Source: Chloroflexota bacterium (GTDB lineage: Bacteria; Chloroflexota; Limnocylindria; QHBO01). From it: a stretch of DNA of 6,154 nucleotides. Location of the stretch: positions 1 to 6,154 of the forward strand of contig JAHFBB010000064.1 in assembly GCA_023250255.1 (NCBI GenBank). Reading direction: 5' to 3'. Both the position numbers and the translations under genes were made by a program. This document shows, piece after piece, positions 1 through 5,920 of this stretch. Position 1 is the first letter of the stretch; each line of letters opens with the position of its first letter. Under the pieces are notes generated by a model that saw only the letters and a list, made by a program, of their open reading frames with translations, did not search any database and was not told the DNA's origin.

Positions 1-1091
1 TCGAGCAGATTCGTCCAGACCTGGTTCAGCTCCAGCCCCCAGCCCTCGATCTCGGGCAGGTCGGGTCCGTAGTCGCGGGTGACCTCGATGCCCCGTAACT
101 TGTGGGAGAGGATCAGCAGCGTATCGTCGAGCCCCTTGCAGACGTCGAAACGCTGGATGGGAGCCTGGTCGAGGAAGGCGTAGCCTTTGACGGCTCCGAC
201 GATGGCTGCGATCCGCTCCGCTGCCATGCGGACTTCGCTCAGCAGTTCGTCGCCGGCGGCCACGCTGGCCAGCCACGCGACCGCCGGGCCGATGTCATCG
301 GGTCCGAACCCTTCGACGGCCCGCTCCAGATCGCTGGCCGTCCACCCCGAACCCACGAGTTGTGCCGCCGCCTGATCGGGATCGTCGTCTTCGGACAGAC
401 CCCGCTCGCGGAGGAGCGAGGCAATCTCATCCGCTCGGTCGGAACGGGTCAGTGCATCGAGATATCCGGTCGGCGCCGGGGGGCGCGCGGCAACCAGGTG
501 TGCGATCCGCGGGTCCGCGGCGACGATCCCCGCGGCGGCGGCCGTCCGGGCGTCGATGGCCTCGTCCAGGGCGACCACCGAGCGGCGAATGGCGGCTGCG
601 GGGTTGTTCAATTCGTGCGCCAGGCCGGCGGCCATGGTGCCCAGACCGGCGAGCTTCTCGCGCTGGCGAAGCGCTTCCTCCATCCCGCGCAGCCGGCCGA
701 TGATCGTGCGGATCAGGGCGAGCACCGGTTCCGCGCCGGCAGACAGCAGGTCGCCCACGGCATCGGTCGGAATGCGGAGGACGCGGACGGGGGTCAGGGC
801 ACGGACGCTGGCGCTCCTTCGTCCGCGAGACAGGGCTGCCAATTCGCCCTGGATAGCTCCGGGGCCAACCCGGGTGAGGAACATCTCCGCCCGGCCTGAT
901 GTCGTGACCACCTCGAGATCCCCCTCGAGGACGACGAACATGTCGTGGGCTTCCTCGCCCTCGGTGATCAGCAGCTCACCAGGCGCCAGGGACATGGGGA
1001 TGACCTGGCTGGCGAGTCGCTCGAGGTATTCGTCGGCCAGTTCCGCGAACAGCGGAGCGGCTCGCAATTGCTCGGCAATCTCGCTGGCCAT
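1..1091 (-). CDS. Cyclic-nucleotide-binding sensor histidine kinase (3' end truncated by window)
   Basis: Read on the minus strand from ATG at 1091, this frame stays open to base 1, giving 363 complete codons with the C-terminus outside the window. Residues about 8-125 form a cNMP-binding domain: GELLITEGEEAHDMFVVLEG, then a phosphate-binding cassette (GELAAL, then RRSASV) that keeps Glu83 and Arg92, the family's ribose- and phosphate-contacting residues. A HisKA dimerisation helix follows, with phosphoacceptor His159 in GLAHELNNP. A roughly 125-residue helical, Ala/Asp-rich insertion (about 170-295) separates this from the second helix (VGAVKGYAFLD) and the start of an HATPase domain, whose N-box LELNQVWTNLL ends exactly at the window edge. 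No transmembrane segment is seen, so it is probably cytosolic. The start lies 10 bp after the stop of the receiver/reductase gene and has no Shine-Dalgarno, so translation is probably coupled. The inferred role is phosphorylation of that neighbour in response to a cyclic nucleotide; the ligand is unknown. Confidence 0.93.
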   Translation of the reverse strand, partial: MASEIAEQLRAAPLFAELADEYLERLASQVIPMSLAPGELLITEGEEAHDMFVVLEGDLEVVTTSGRAEMFLTRVGPGAIQGELAALSRGRRSASVRALTPVRVLRIPTDAVGDLLSAGAEPVLALIRTIIGRLRGMEEALRQREKLAGLGTMAAGLAHELNNPAAAIRRSVVALDEAIDARTAAAAGIVAADPRIAHLVAARPPAPTGYLDALTRSDRADEIASLLRERGLSEDDDPDQAAAQLVGSGWTASDLERAVEGFGPDDIGPAVAWLASVAAGDELLSEVRMAAERIAAIVGAVKGYAFLDQAPIQRFDVCKGLDDTLLILSHKLRGIEVTRDYGPDLPEIEGWGLELNQVWTNLL

Positions 1092-1101
1092 GGCGCGTCG
1101 G

Positions 1102-2775
1102 CTAGAGGGTGGCGAGGTACTGGTGTACGAACTGGATGGACATGGCTCCCTCACCGACCGCGCTGGCAATGCGCTTGACCGAGCGCGCCCGCACGTCGCC
1201 GGCGGCGAACACTCCGGGCAGGCTCGACTCGAGCAGGAATGGGTCCCGATCGAGGCTCCATCCAGCTGCCGCGCGGTCCAGGATGGCCCCGGTGGCCACG
1301 AATCCACCCTCGTCGCGGGAGACCAGTTCGCCCAGCCACTCAGTCCGTGGCTGCTGACCGATGAATACGAACAGCGCCGACAACGGAAGATCCCGACTGA
1401 CCGGCTCGCCGCCCTCCGGCTTGGTGACCAGCGTGGCTGCTGCCAGGTGGCCCTCTCCGGCCAACTCGGTGAGCGCCGCCTGGTAGTGGACGACGATGTT
1501 CGGCGTGGCGCTGATCTGGTCGATCAGGTACTGGCTCATGGCCGACAGTTCCGGCGTCCGAACGATGAGGTGCACCTGCGAAGCGAATTTCGCCAGGTGG
1601 ACCGCTGCCTGACCGGCCGAGTTGCCGCCACCGACCACGCCCACCTCCAGGTCGCGGTACAGGATCGCCTCGGTCACCGCTGCTCCGTAGTAGACGCCTG
1701 CCCCCGCGAGTTCGGTGGCTCCGGGAATCTCGAGTTGGCGGTAGGACACGCCGCTTGCGACGATCACCGCCTGGCAGCTGATCTCCGTGCCGTCATCGAG
1801 GGTGACCACCCGATAGGGGTCGTTGATCTTCAGGCCGGTGACGTCGCGCGGAGACAGGATCTCGGCGCCCAGGCGCCGAGCCTGGGCGAGCGCCCGCCGC
1901 GCGAGATCGCCCCCCGACAGACCCGAGGGAAACCCGAGGTAGTTCTCGATCCGACTGGTGGTCCCCGCCTGACCGCCCGGCGCCTCGCGCTCGATGAGCA
2001 CCGTCTTCAGCCCCTCCGATGCGCCATACACCGCGGCCGCCAACCCCGAAGGTCCCCCGCCAATGATCACCACGTCGTAGAACGGCAGAGCGGCCTTCGT
2101 CTGGAGCCCGACACGCTCCGCAATCTCCCGGTTCGACGGGTCGCGCAGGACCGTGCCATCGGCCAGCAGCACGGTCGGCTCGCCCGCGCTGAGCGCGGCA
2201 TCGGTCACTCCGGCACCCAGAGCCAGGCGGCGACCCTCCTCGTCGTCCGCAGGGTCGAGCCATTGGTAGGGAACCTGGTTGCGGGTGAGGTAGTCCCGGA
2301 TGTCGTGGCCGCGCGGCGACCAGCGACCGGCGATCAGCCGGAGACCCTCGAACGGTGGCCGGAAGCCGGCCGTCCAATCGGCGAGCAAGTCGTCGACCAC
2401 CGGGTACAGCTTGTCTTCGGGGGGATCCCACGGCTTGAGCAGGTATTGATCCAGGCGGATCTCGTTGATGGCGCGAATGGCAACATCGGTATCGGCATAG
2501 GCGGTCAGCAGGACCCGCTTCGCATCGGGCTGGAGATCCACCGCCTCGGACAGGAATTCAATCCCGGTCATGCCCGGCATCCGCTGATCCACCAGGAACA
2601 GGGCCACCGCCTCGCCTCGGAGCGTCAATTGGCGAACGGCCTCGAGCGCTTCCTGGCCGGAATTTGCAGCCAGCACCCGGTAGTCCTTCGCGTACCGGAC
2701 CCGGAGGTCTCGTTCCACCGCACGCAGGACGGGGAGATCGTCATCGACCGCGACCAGGGTGGGACGGGATGCCAT
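1102..2775 (-). CDS. Fused response-regulator receiver / glutaredoxin-like / Cys-less thioredoxin-reductase-like flavoprotein
   Basis: This 557-residue protein has three parts. Residues 5-125 are a CheY-like receiver with the acid pocket Asp11-Asp12, phosphoacceptor Asp63 (LVDQRMPGMTG), Thr91 and Lys114 (LLKPW), all intact. Residues about 143-222 look like a glutaredoxin/thioredoxin-fold domain (RWSPRGHDIRDYL, VPYQWLD, EPTVLLADGTVL) without a CxxC. Residues 234-557 are a thioredoxin-reductase-type FAD/NAD(P)H module: GGGPSGLAAAVY (FAD), GGQAGTTSRIENYLGFP, VVGGGNSAGQAA (NAD(P)H) and GVFAAGDVR (C-terminal FAD motif). Where TrxB has CATC, this protein has YYGAAV (362-367), and its only cysteine is Cys334. 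It therefore cannot do classical dithiol relay; it may transfer electrons to another acceptor. Annotation pipelines name this architecture 'fused response regulator/thioredoxin-disulfide reductase', although thioredoxin reduction is doubtful here. It is the first gene of an operon with the downstream kinase. The ATG is supported by the receiver starting at residue 5. No Shine-Dalgarno is visible. Confidence 0.95.
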   Translation of the reverse strand: MASRPTLVAVDDDLPVLRAVERDLRVRYAKDYRVLAANSGQEALEAVRQLTLRGEAVALFLVDQRMPGMTGIEFLSEAVDLQPDAKRVLLTAYADTDVAIRAINEIRLDQYLLKPWDPPEDKLYPVVDDLLADWTAGFRPPFEGLRLIAGRWSPRGHDIRDYLTRNQVPYQWLDPADDEEGRRLALGAGVTDAALSAGEPTVLLADGTVLRDPSNREIAERVGLQTKAALPFYDVVIIGGGPSGLAAAVYGASEGLKTVLIEREAPGGQAGTTSRIENYLGFPSGLSGGDLARRALAQARRLGAEILSPRDVTGLKINDPYRVVTLDDGTEISCQAVIVASGVSYRQLEIPGATELAGAGVYYGAAVTEAILYRDLEVGVVGGGNSAGQAAVHLAKFASQVHLIVRTPELSAMSQYLIDQISATPNIVVHYQAALTELAGEGHLAAATLVTKPEGGEPVSRDLPLSALFVFIGQQPRTEWLGELVSRDEGGFVATGAILDRAAAGWSLDRDPFLLESSLPGVFAAGDVRARSVKRIASAVGEGAMSIQFVHQYLATL

Positions 2776-2781
2776 GAGGGC

Positions 2782-2787
2782 AGTCTA
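2782..2787 (-). promoter_or_regulatory. Candidate -10 element for the receiver/reductase operon (leaderless)
   Basis: On the minus strand the hexamer TAGACT fits the TANNNT pattern of bacterial -10 boxes. It ends 6 nt before the ATG at 2775, so transcription would begin at or next to the start codon. No Shine-Dalgarno precedes that ATG, which agrees with a leaderless mRNA. No convincing -35 hexamer is present. This is inferred from position and pattern only. Confidence 0.35.
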
Positions 2788-2790
2788 GAC

Positions 2791-2826
2791 CGACCGATGG
2801 ACCGCTAGCATGCGCGACCGATGGAC
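2791..2826 (+). repeat. 12-bp direct repeat at the divergent start region
   Basis: The 12-mer CGACCGATGGAC occurs at 2791-2802 and again at 2815-2826, with a 24-bp period. The second copy contains the start codon of the FOXRED1-like gene. The first copy contains an ATG that runs straight into a stop (ATG GAC CGC TAG), so it cannot be an alternative start. The repeat could be a small local duplication or a regulator half-site; the sequence alone does not decide. Confidence 0.5.
2806..2811 (+). promoter_or_regulatory. Candidate -10 element for the FOXRED1-like gene (leaderless)
   Basis: TAGCAT matches TANNNT and lies 9 nt before the ATG at 2821, which would place the transcription start at about the A of the ATG. 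There is no Shine-Dalgarno, again consistent with leaderless translation. At a 17-nt spacing the -35 position would fall on the opposite gene's -10, so the two divergent promoters would overlap. Pattern-based inference. Confidence 0.35.
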
Positions 2827-3990
2827 GTCGTGATCATTGGTGGAGCGGTCATGGGCAGCTCCGCCGCCTATTTCCTGACGCGCGATCCGGCGTTCGATGG
2901 GACCGTCACGGTTGTCGAGCGCGACCCCACCTATCGGACGGCCTCAACCACCCTGTCGGCGGCATCGGTCCGCCAGCAATTCTCGACTCCGACCAACATT
3001 GCCATCAGCCAGTTCGCGGTCGAAGTGCTCCGTCATCCGACCGAATGGTTCGGGATGCTCGCCGAGACCCCGGAATTCGACTTCGTCGAGGGCGGCTACC
3101 TGTTCCTGGCGACCGCCGCCGGTGAGCCGATCCTGCGCGCGAACCACGCCCTCCAGCGCGAGATGGGGGTGCCCGTTGCGCTCCTGGACCCCGATCAGCT
3201 CCACGTGCGCTTCCCGTGGATGAGGACCGATGACCTCGCGGGCGGCTCCCTCGGGCTCGAGGGTGAAGGCTGGTTCGACGCTCACGCCTTGATGCAGGCC
3301 TTCCGCGCCGCAGCCCGTGCCCAGGGGGCGGAGTACCGCTCTGGCGAGGTGACCGCCATCGACCGCGCTGGATCGCGCGTCAGCGGGGTCGAACTGGCCG
3401 ATGGCAGCCGGATTCCGGCCGACGTCGTGATCAACGCCGCCGGCCCTCGAGGTGGTGCGGTGGCGGCACTGGCCGGACTGGATCTGCCGGTGGTCGGCCG
3501 CAAGCGCTTCGTATATTCGTTCGCCTGTCGGACCGATGTCCAGGCGTCGCCCCTGGTTATCGATACCTCTGGTGTCTACTTTCGGCCAGACGCCCCGAAC
3601 TACATCTGCGGCTACTCGCCGAAGGAAGGCGAGACCGATCCGGACACGCTCGACCTGGCCGTGGAAATGGCGCCGTTCGAGGACCGGATCTGGCCGACCA
3701 TTGCCCACCGGGTCCCGGCCTTTGAATCGATCCGGTTGCTGCGTGCCTGGGCCGGTCACTACGAGGTCAACACCCTCGATCACAACGCGGTCATCGGCCC
3801 GCACACCGACGTCACCAACTTCCTGTTTGCGAACGGGTTCTCCGGCCACGGACTCCAGCAAGCGCCGGCCGTCGGCCGGGGCCTGGCGGAGCTCATCGTC
3901 GGTGGGGCGTATCGGTCCATTGACCTGTCGCCGCTCGGTTACGGGCGGGTGGCGCGCAACGAGCCATTGCGCGAATTGAACGTCGTCTAG
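2821..3990 (+). CDS. FOXRED1-like FAD-dependent oxidoreductase (DAO superfamily)
   Basis: This 389-residue flavoprotein belongs to the D-amino-acid-oxidase/glycine-oxidase/sarcosine-dehydrogenase fold, which oxidises secondary or primary amines of amino-acid-like substrates. It opens with a Rossmann FAD motif, VVIIGGAVMGSSAAYFL (residues 3-19), with ribose-binding Glu33 at the end of the second strand. The middle Gly of GxGxxG is Ala9, a change I recall from this subgroup. ASTTLSAASVRQQFS (41-55) is the substrate/FAD-side segment, VINAAGPRG (203-211) is the second conserved FAD contact, and the C-terminus carries NGFSGHGLQQAPAVGRGLAE (338-357) and YRSIDLSPL. The last two closely resemble mitochondrial FOXRED1, a complex I assembly factor, and its bacterial relatives. 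The substrate is not predictable. No signal peptide or membrane segment is seen, so it should be cytosolic. It stands alone on the plus strand, divergent from the receiver/reductase operon, and overlaps the next gene's stop by 4 bp. Confidence 0.93.
   Translation: MDVVIIGGAVMGSSAAYFLTRDPAFDGTVTVVERDPTYRTASTTLSAASVRQQFSTPTNIAISQFAVEVLRHPTEWFGMLAETPEFDFVEGGYLFLATAAGEPILRANHALQREMGVPVALLDPDQLHVRFPWMRTDDLAGGSLGLEGEGWFDAHALMQAFRAAARAQGAEYRSGEVTAIDRAGSRVSGVELADGSRIPADVVINAAGPRGGAVAALAGLDLPVVGRKRFVYSFACRTDVQASPLVIDTSGVYFRPDAPNYICGYSPKEGETDPDTLDLAVEMAPFEDRIWPTIAHRVPAFESIRLLRAWAGHYEVNTLDHNAVIGPHTDVTNFLFANGFSGHGLQQAPAVGRGLAELIVGGAYRSIDLSPLGYGRVARNEPLRELNVV
3987..3990. other. Palindromic CTAG used as stop codon on both strands
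   Basis: Bases 3988-3990 are the TAG stop of the plus-strand FOXRED1-like gene. Bases 3989-3987 read on the minus strand are the TAG stop of the hypothetical protein. The two convergent genes therefore overlap by four bases with no room for an intergenic terminator, so their transcripts must overlap at the 3' ends. Confidence 0.95.
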
Positions 3991-4517
3991 GGCTGATCGC
4001 TGGATCGGGTCATCTCGCTGGCGATCCGATCCAGCAGCCAGCGAGCCGTGCGCCGGGCGACCATTCGGAACAGGACCCGGTCGGCGGCGGCGCCAACGGT
4101 TCCGAGCGGGGGCGCGTACCAACCGTCGAGGCTCAGTTCGCCGGCGGACCAGCGCAGGGTACCGGCGAACACGGGGAACAGAGGGGCCATGCTCGAGGCT
4201 CGCCACGAGATCTCCACCTCGAGTGCGCGATGGGGGGCGCGTGCCTCATGCAGCGGCCCGACGTCGACGAACGCCGCCTTGCGCAAGGCGACCTGGGCGC
4301 CGCCCGAACCCACGGTCATCTCGAGATCCAGCGCGTAGCGGGTCGCCCCGCCGGGGAGATCGGGCTGGTCGTGGAGCGGGTCGGCCAGCCATCGATTCCG
4401 GCCATCGCCCAGGACCGCCCGCACCCGTGACCGATGTGCCGGCGCCCGCGTCGCCGCCCGCAGTCGGGTAGCGCCCGCTGGATCGCTGCTGGTCTCCGAG
4501 CGGAGTCCGCTGGCCAC
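3987..4517 (-). CDS. Hypothetical protein with a YxPPLGxxG motif (possibly SRPBCC-like)
   Basis: This is a 176-residue protein of a family I recognise from high-GC Actinobacteria-like genomes but cannot name with certainty. The core begins near residue 30 (RVRAVLGDG), continues through LRKAAFVDVGPL (79-90) and a strand-rich block (ISWRASSMAPLFPVFAGTLR, 103-122). It ends with YAPPLGTVGAAADR (134-147) followed by a basic amphipathic helix (FRMVARRTARWLLDRIA). The alternating strands with a final long helix suggest an SRPBCC/START-like fold, which is inference. No signal peptide, transmembrane segment or cysteine is visible. The chosen start is GTG at 4517, 6 nt after the multicopper oxidase stop, with AGGA just upstream overlapping that stop; the two genes are surely co-transcribed and probably translationally coupled. 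An internal start closer to residue 30 is possible because the first 28 residues are low in conserved character. Function unknown. Confidence 0.82.
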   Translation of the reverse strand: MASGLRSETSSDPAGATRLRAATRAPAHRSRVRAVLGDGRNRWLADPLHDQPDLPGGATRYALDLEMTVGSGGAQVALRKAAFVDVGPLHEARAPHRALEVEISWRASSMAPLFPVFAGTLRWSAGELSLDGWYAPPLGTVGAAADRVLFRMVARRTARWLLDRIASEMTRSSDQP

Positions 4518-4523
4518 GGCGTC

Positions 4524-5843
4524 CTAGGGGACGACCACGAACGCGGTCACCATGCCGAACATCCCTTCGTCACGTTCGACGTGGGTGAGGATGTGGCAAT
4601 GGAATGCCCACGTCCCGAGTTCCGAGGCGTGGACCAGGACGTCATACCGCTCTCCCGGTCCCACCAACACCGTGTCCGCCCGGTACGGCTGTTCGAGCAG
4701 ATAGCCGTCCTTGGCAATGACCGTCTGGGTCAGGCCGTGGAGATGCATCGGGTGGATCTGGAGCCCCTCGTTCATGTACCGAATGCGAACGAGCTGATCG
4801 AGATGAGCGACGATCGGGGCGGTGGCTGGGAAGCCCTTGCCGTTGATCGTGTAGCCCAGGGGTCCGTCGTTCATGATCATCACCACGTCCTGGTCCACGG
4901 CCGGATCGGCCGGGTCGGCCACCACGAACGAGCCCAGCAGACCCAACGGCACCTGCCGCTGAGCCATGAAGTGGCTGTGGTACATGTTCGAACCGCTGTT
5001 CCGGACGGTGAACTCGTAGGTGAACGAGTCGCCGGGCAGAACGGCATCCTGGGTGATGGCGTTCACCCCATCCATCTCGATGGGCACGATCAGCCCGTGA
5101 AAGTGGATGGTGGTCGGAGCCGGCAGTTCGTTGTGGAGGACGATCCGCACCCGGTCTCCAATGTTCACCCTGATCTCTGGACCGGGGACCATTTCGTTGT
5201 ACGCCCACGCTTCGACCATCTCGCCGGGCGAAACCTCCCATTGAATGACCGATGCGGTCAGCTCAAAGACCTTCGTCCCGTCGGCCAGCACGGTCGGCGC
5301 GAGCAACTGACCACCGGTGCCGGCAGTCTGGGCCGGAAACTGAGCGGTGACCGCCGCGTCAACGGCCACCATTTCTTCAGGGGTCATGGCCATGGGCGAG
5401 CCGGATGGGACGGGGTCGCCGCCGATGACCACACTGCCGGTCATGCCCGCATCGGCGTGCCCGGGTACCGAGCACAAGAACGTGAGCCCTCCCTCCGGAA
5501 TCCGGACCTCGCCACTGGCCGTGCTGTTGGCTGCCACGGGGATTACCGTGCCGTCGGCGAAGGTGATGTCATGGGCAATGCCATCGTGGTTGGTCAGCTC
5601 AACGGTGTACCGCCCTGGCTCCGGCACGGAGACGGTGGAGGGTTCGAACGCGAGGTTCATGGTCATCACCGAGATCGTGCCAATCGGTCCTGCCGAAGCA
5701 GAGGCCGATGCCGACGGCGATGCGCTGGCCGGCTCGCCCAGCTTCGGGGTGAACCCCAACACCACCGCTGCGAACAGCATGGTGGCCAGGAACAGGGAGC
5801 CCATGCCGGTGAAGGCCAGGAAATAGGTCAGGGTGCGGCTCAT
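4524..5843 (-). CDS. Membrane-anchored multicopper oxidase with N-terminal blue-copper domain
   Basis: This 439-residue protein starts with an uncleaved-looking membrane anchor (hydrophobic 7-31), then an Ala/Ser/Pro linker (38-53), placing the rest outside the membrane. Residues about 55-141 are a cupredoxin with type 1 copper ligands His91, Cys124, His129 and Met134; the Cys+5 His and +10 Met spacing is that of rusticyanin-type sites. Residues about 185-439 are two further cupredoxin domains of laccase type: IHFHG (His247, His249), YHSH (His289, His291), HPMHLHG (His364 T1; His367, His369) and HCHILTH (His415, Cys416, His417, His421), with Met428 the likely axial ligand. All eight trinuclear-cluster histidines are present. 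Domain 1 lacks a T1 cysteine, as in type B two-domain laccases, which are trimers. The protein presumably couples one-electron oxidation of a substrate or metal to O2 reduction. A good Shine-Dalgarno precedes the ATG, and it is first in an operon with the 176-aa hypothetical protein. Confidence 0.94.
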   Translation of the reverse strand: MSRTLTYFLAFTGMGSLFLATMLFAAVVLGFTPKLGEPASASPSASASASAGPIGTISVMTMNLAFEPSTVSVPEPGRYTVELTNHDGIAHDITFADGTVIPVAANSTASGEVRIPEGGLTFLCSVPGHADAGMTGSVVIGGDPVPSGSPMAMTPEEMVAVDAAVTAQFPAQTAGTGGQLLAPTVLADGTKVFELTASVIQWEVSPGEMVEAWAYNEMVPGPEIRVNIGDRVRIVLHNELPAPTTIHFHGLIVPIEMDGVNAITQDAVLPGDSFTYEFTVRNSGSNMYHSHFMAQRQVPLGLLGSFVVADPADPAVDQDVVMIMNDGPLGYTINGKGFPATAPIVAHLDQLVRIRYMNEGLQIHPMHLHGLTQTVIAKDGYLLEQPYRADTVLVGPGERYDVLVHASELGTWAFHCHILTHVERDEGMFGMVTAFVVVP

Positions 5844-5845
5844 GA

Positions 5846-5853
5846 CTCTCCTC
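5846..5853 (-). promoter_or_regulatory. Shine-Dalgarno of the multicopper oxidase gene
   Basis: Read on the minus strand this is GAGGAGAG, ending 2 nt before the ATG, with the AGGAG core 4 nt away. It is the only strong ribosome binding site at a gene start in the window and fixes the ATG at 5843. The other starts have weak or no such signal. Confidence 0.75.
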
Positions 5854-5860
5854 GTAAGGT

Positions 5861-5894
5861 CAAACGGCCGGCACGGACCGGCACAGGTCGTTTG
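5861..5894. repeat. Inverted repeat CAAACG-N22-CGTTTG with internal direct repeat
   Basis: CAAACG at 5861-5866 is mirrored by CGTTTG at 5889-5894, the latter overlapping the candidate -10 of the oxidase gene. Inside the spacer the heptamer CCGGCAC occurs twice, at 5868-5874 and 5878-5884, ten bases apart, i.e. about one helical turn. Such an arrangement could be an operator, but short repeats in GC-rich DNA also arise by chance. Confidence 0.4.
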
Positions 5895-5920
5895 TAGCGG
5901 TTGACTCTGGCGGAACGGAT

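Noticed and set aside
102..899. 265-codon plus-strand open frame over the kinase region
   Set aside because: The minus strand here encodes an uninterrupted cNMP/HisKA protein. The plus frame has no conserved pattern.
1102..2775. Calling the flavoprotein a true thioredoxin reductase (trxB)
   Set aside because: The CATC redox motif is replaced by YYGAAV and only one cysteine exists in the chain, so the classical activity is not supported.
2796..2807. Mini-ORF or alternative upstream start (ATG GAC CGC TAG)
   Set aside because: It stops after three codons and lies upstream of the likely -10, so it is probably not transcribed with the gene.
556..2808. 750-codon plus-strand open frame
   Set aside because: It lies antisense to the kinase and receiver/reductase genes, both of which have clear conserved motifs throughout. 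Its translation has no recognisable domain, and long antisense frames are common in GC-rich DNA.
2944..4206. 420-codon minus-strand open frame
   Set aside because: It is antisense to the FOXRED1-like gene and runs into the hypothetical gene in another frame. It shows no domain, while the overlapped genes do.
4524..5843. Copper nitrite reductase (NirK)
   Set aside because: The first oxidase domain has HFHG and HSH without the T1 cysteine, and the last domain has HPMHLHG plus HCH. That is a trinuclear laccase-type cluster, not the NirK type 2 site.
4434..5897. 487-codon plus-strand open frame
   Set aside because: It is antisense to the multicopper oxidase, whose copper motifs are complete. 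The translation is His/Arg/Gly rich with no motif, typical of a shadow frame.
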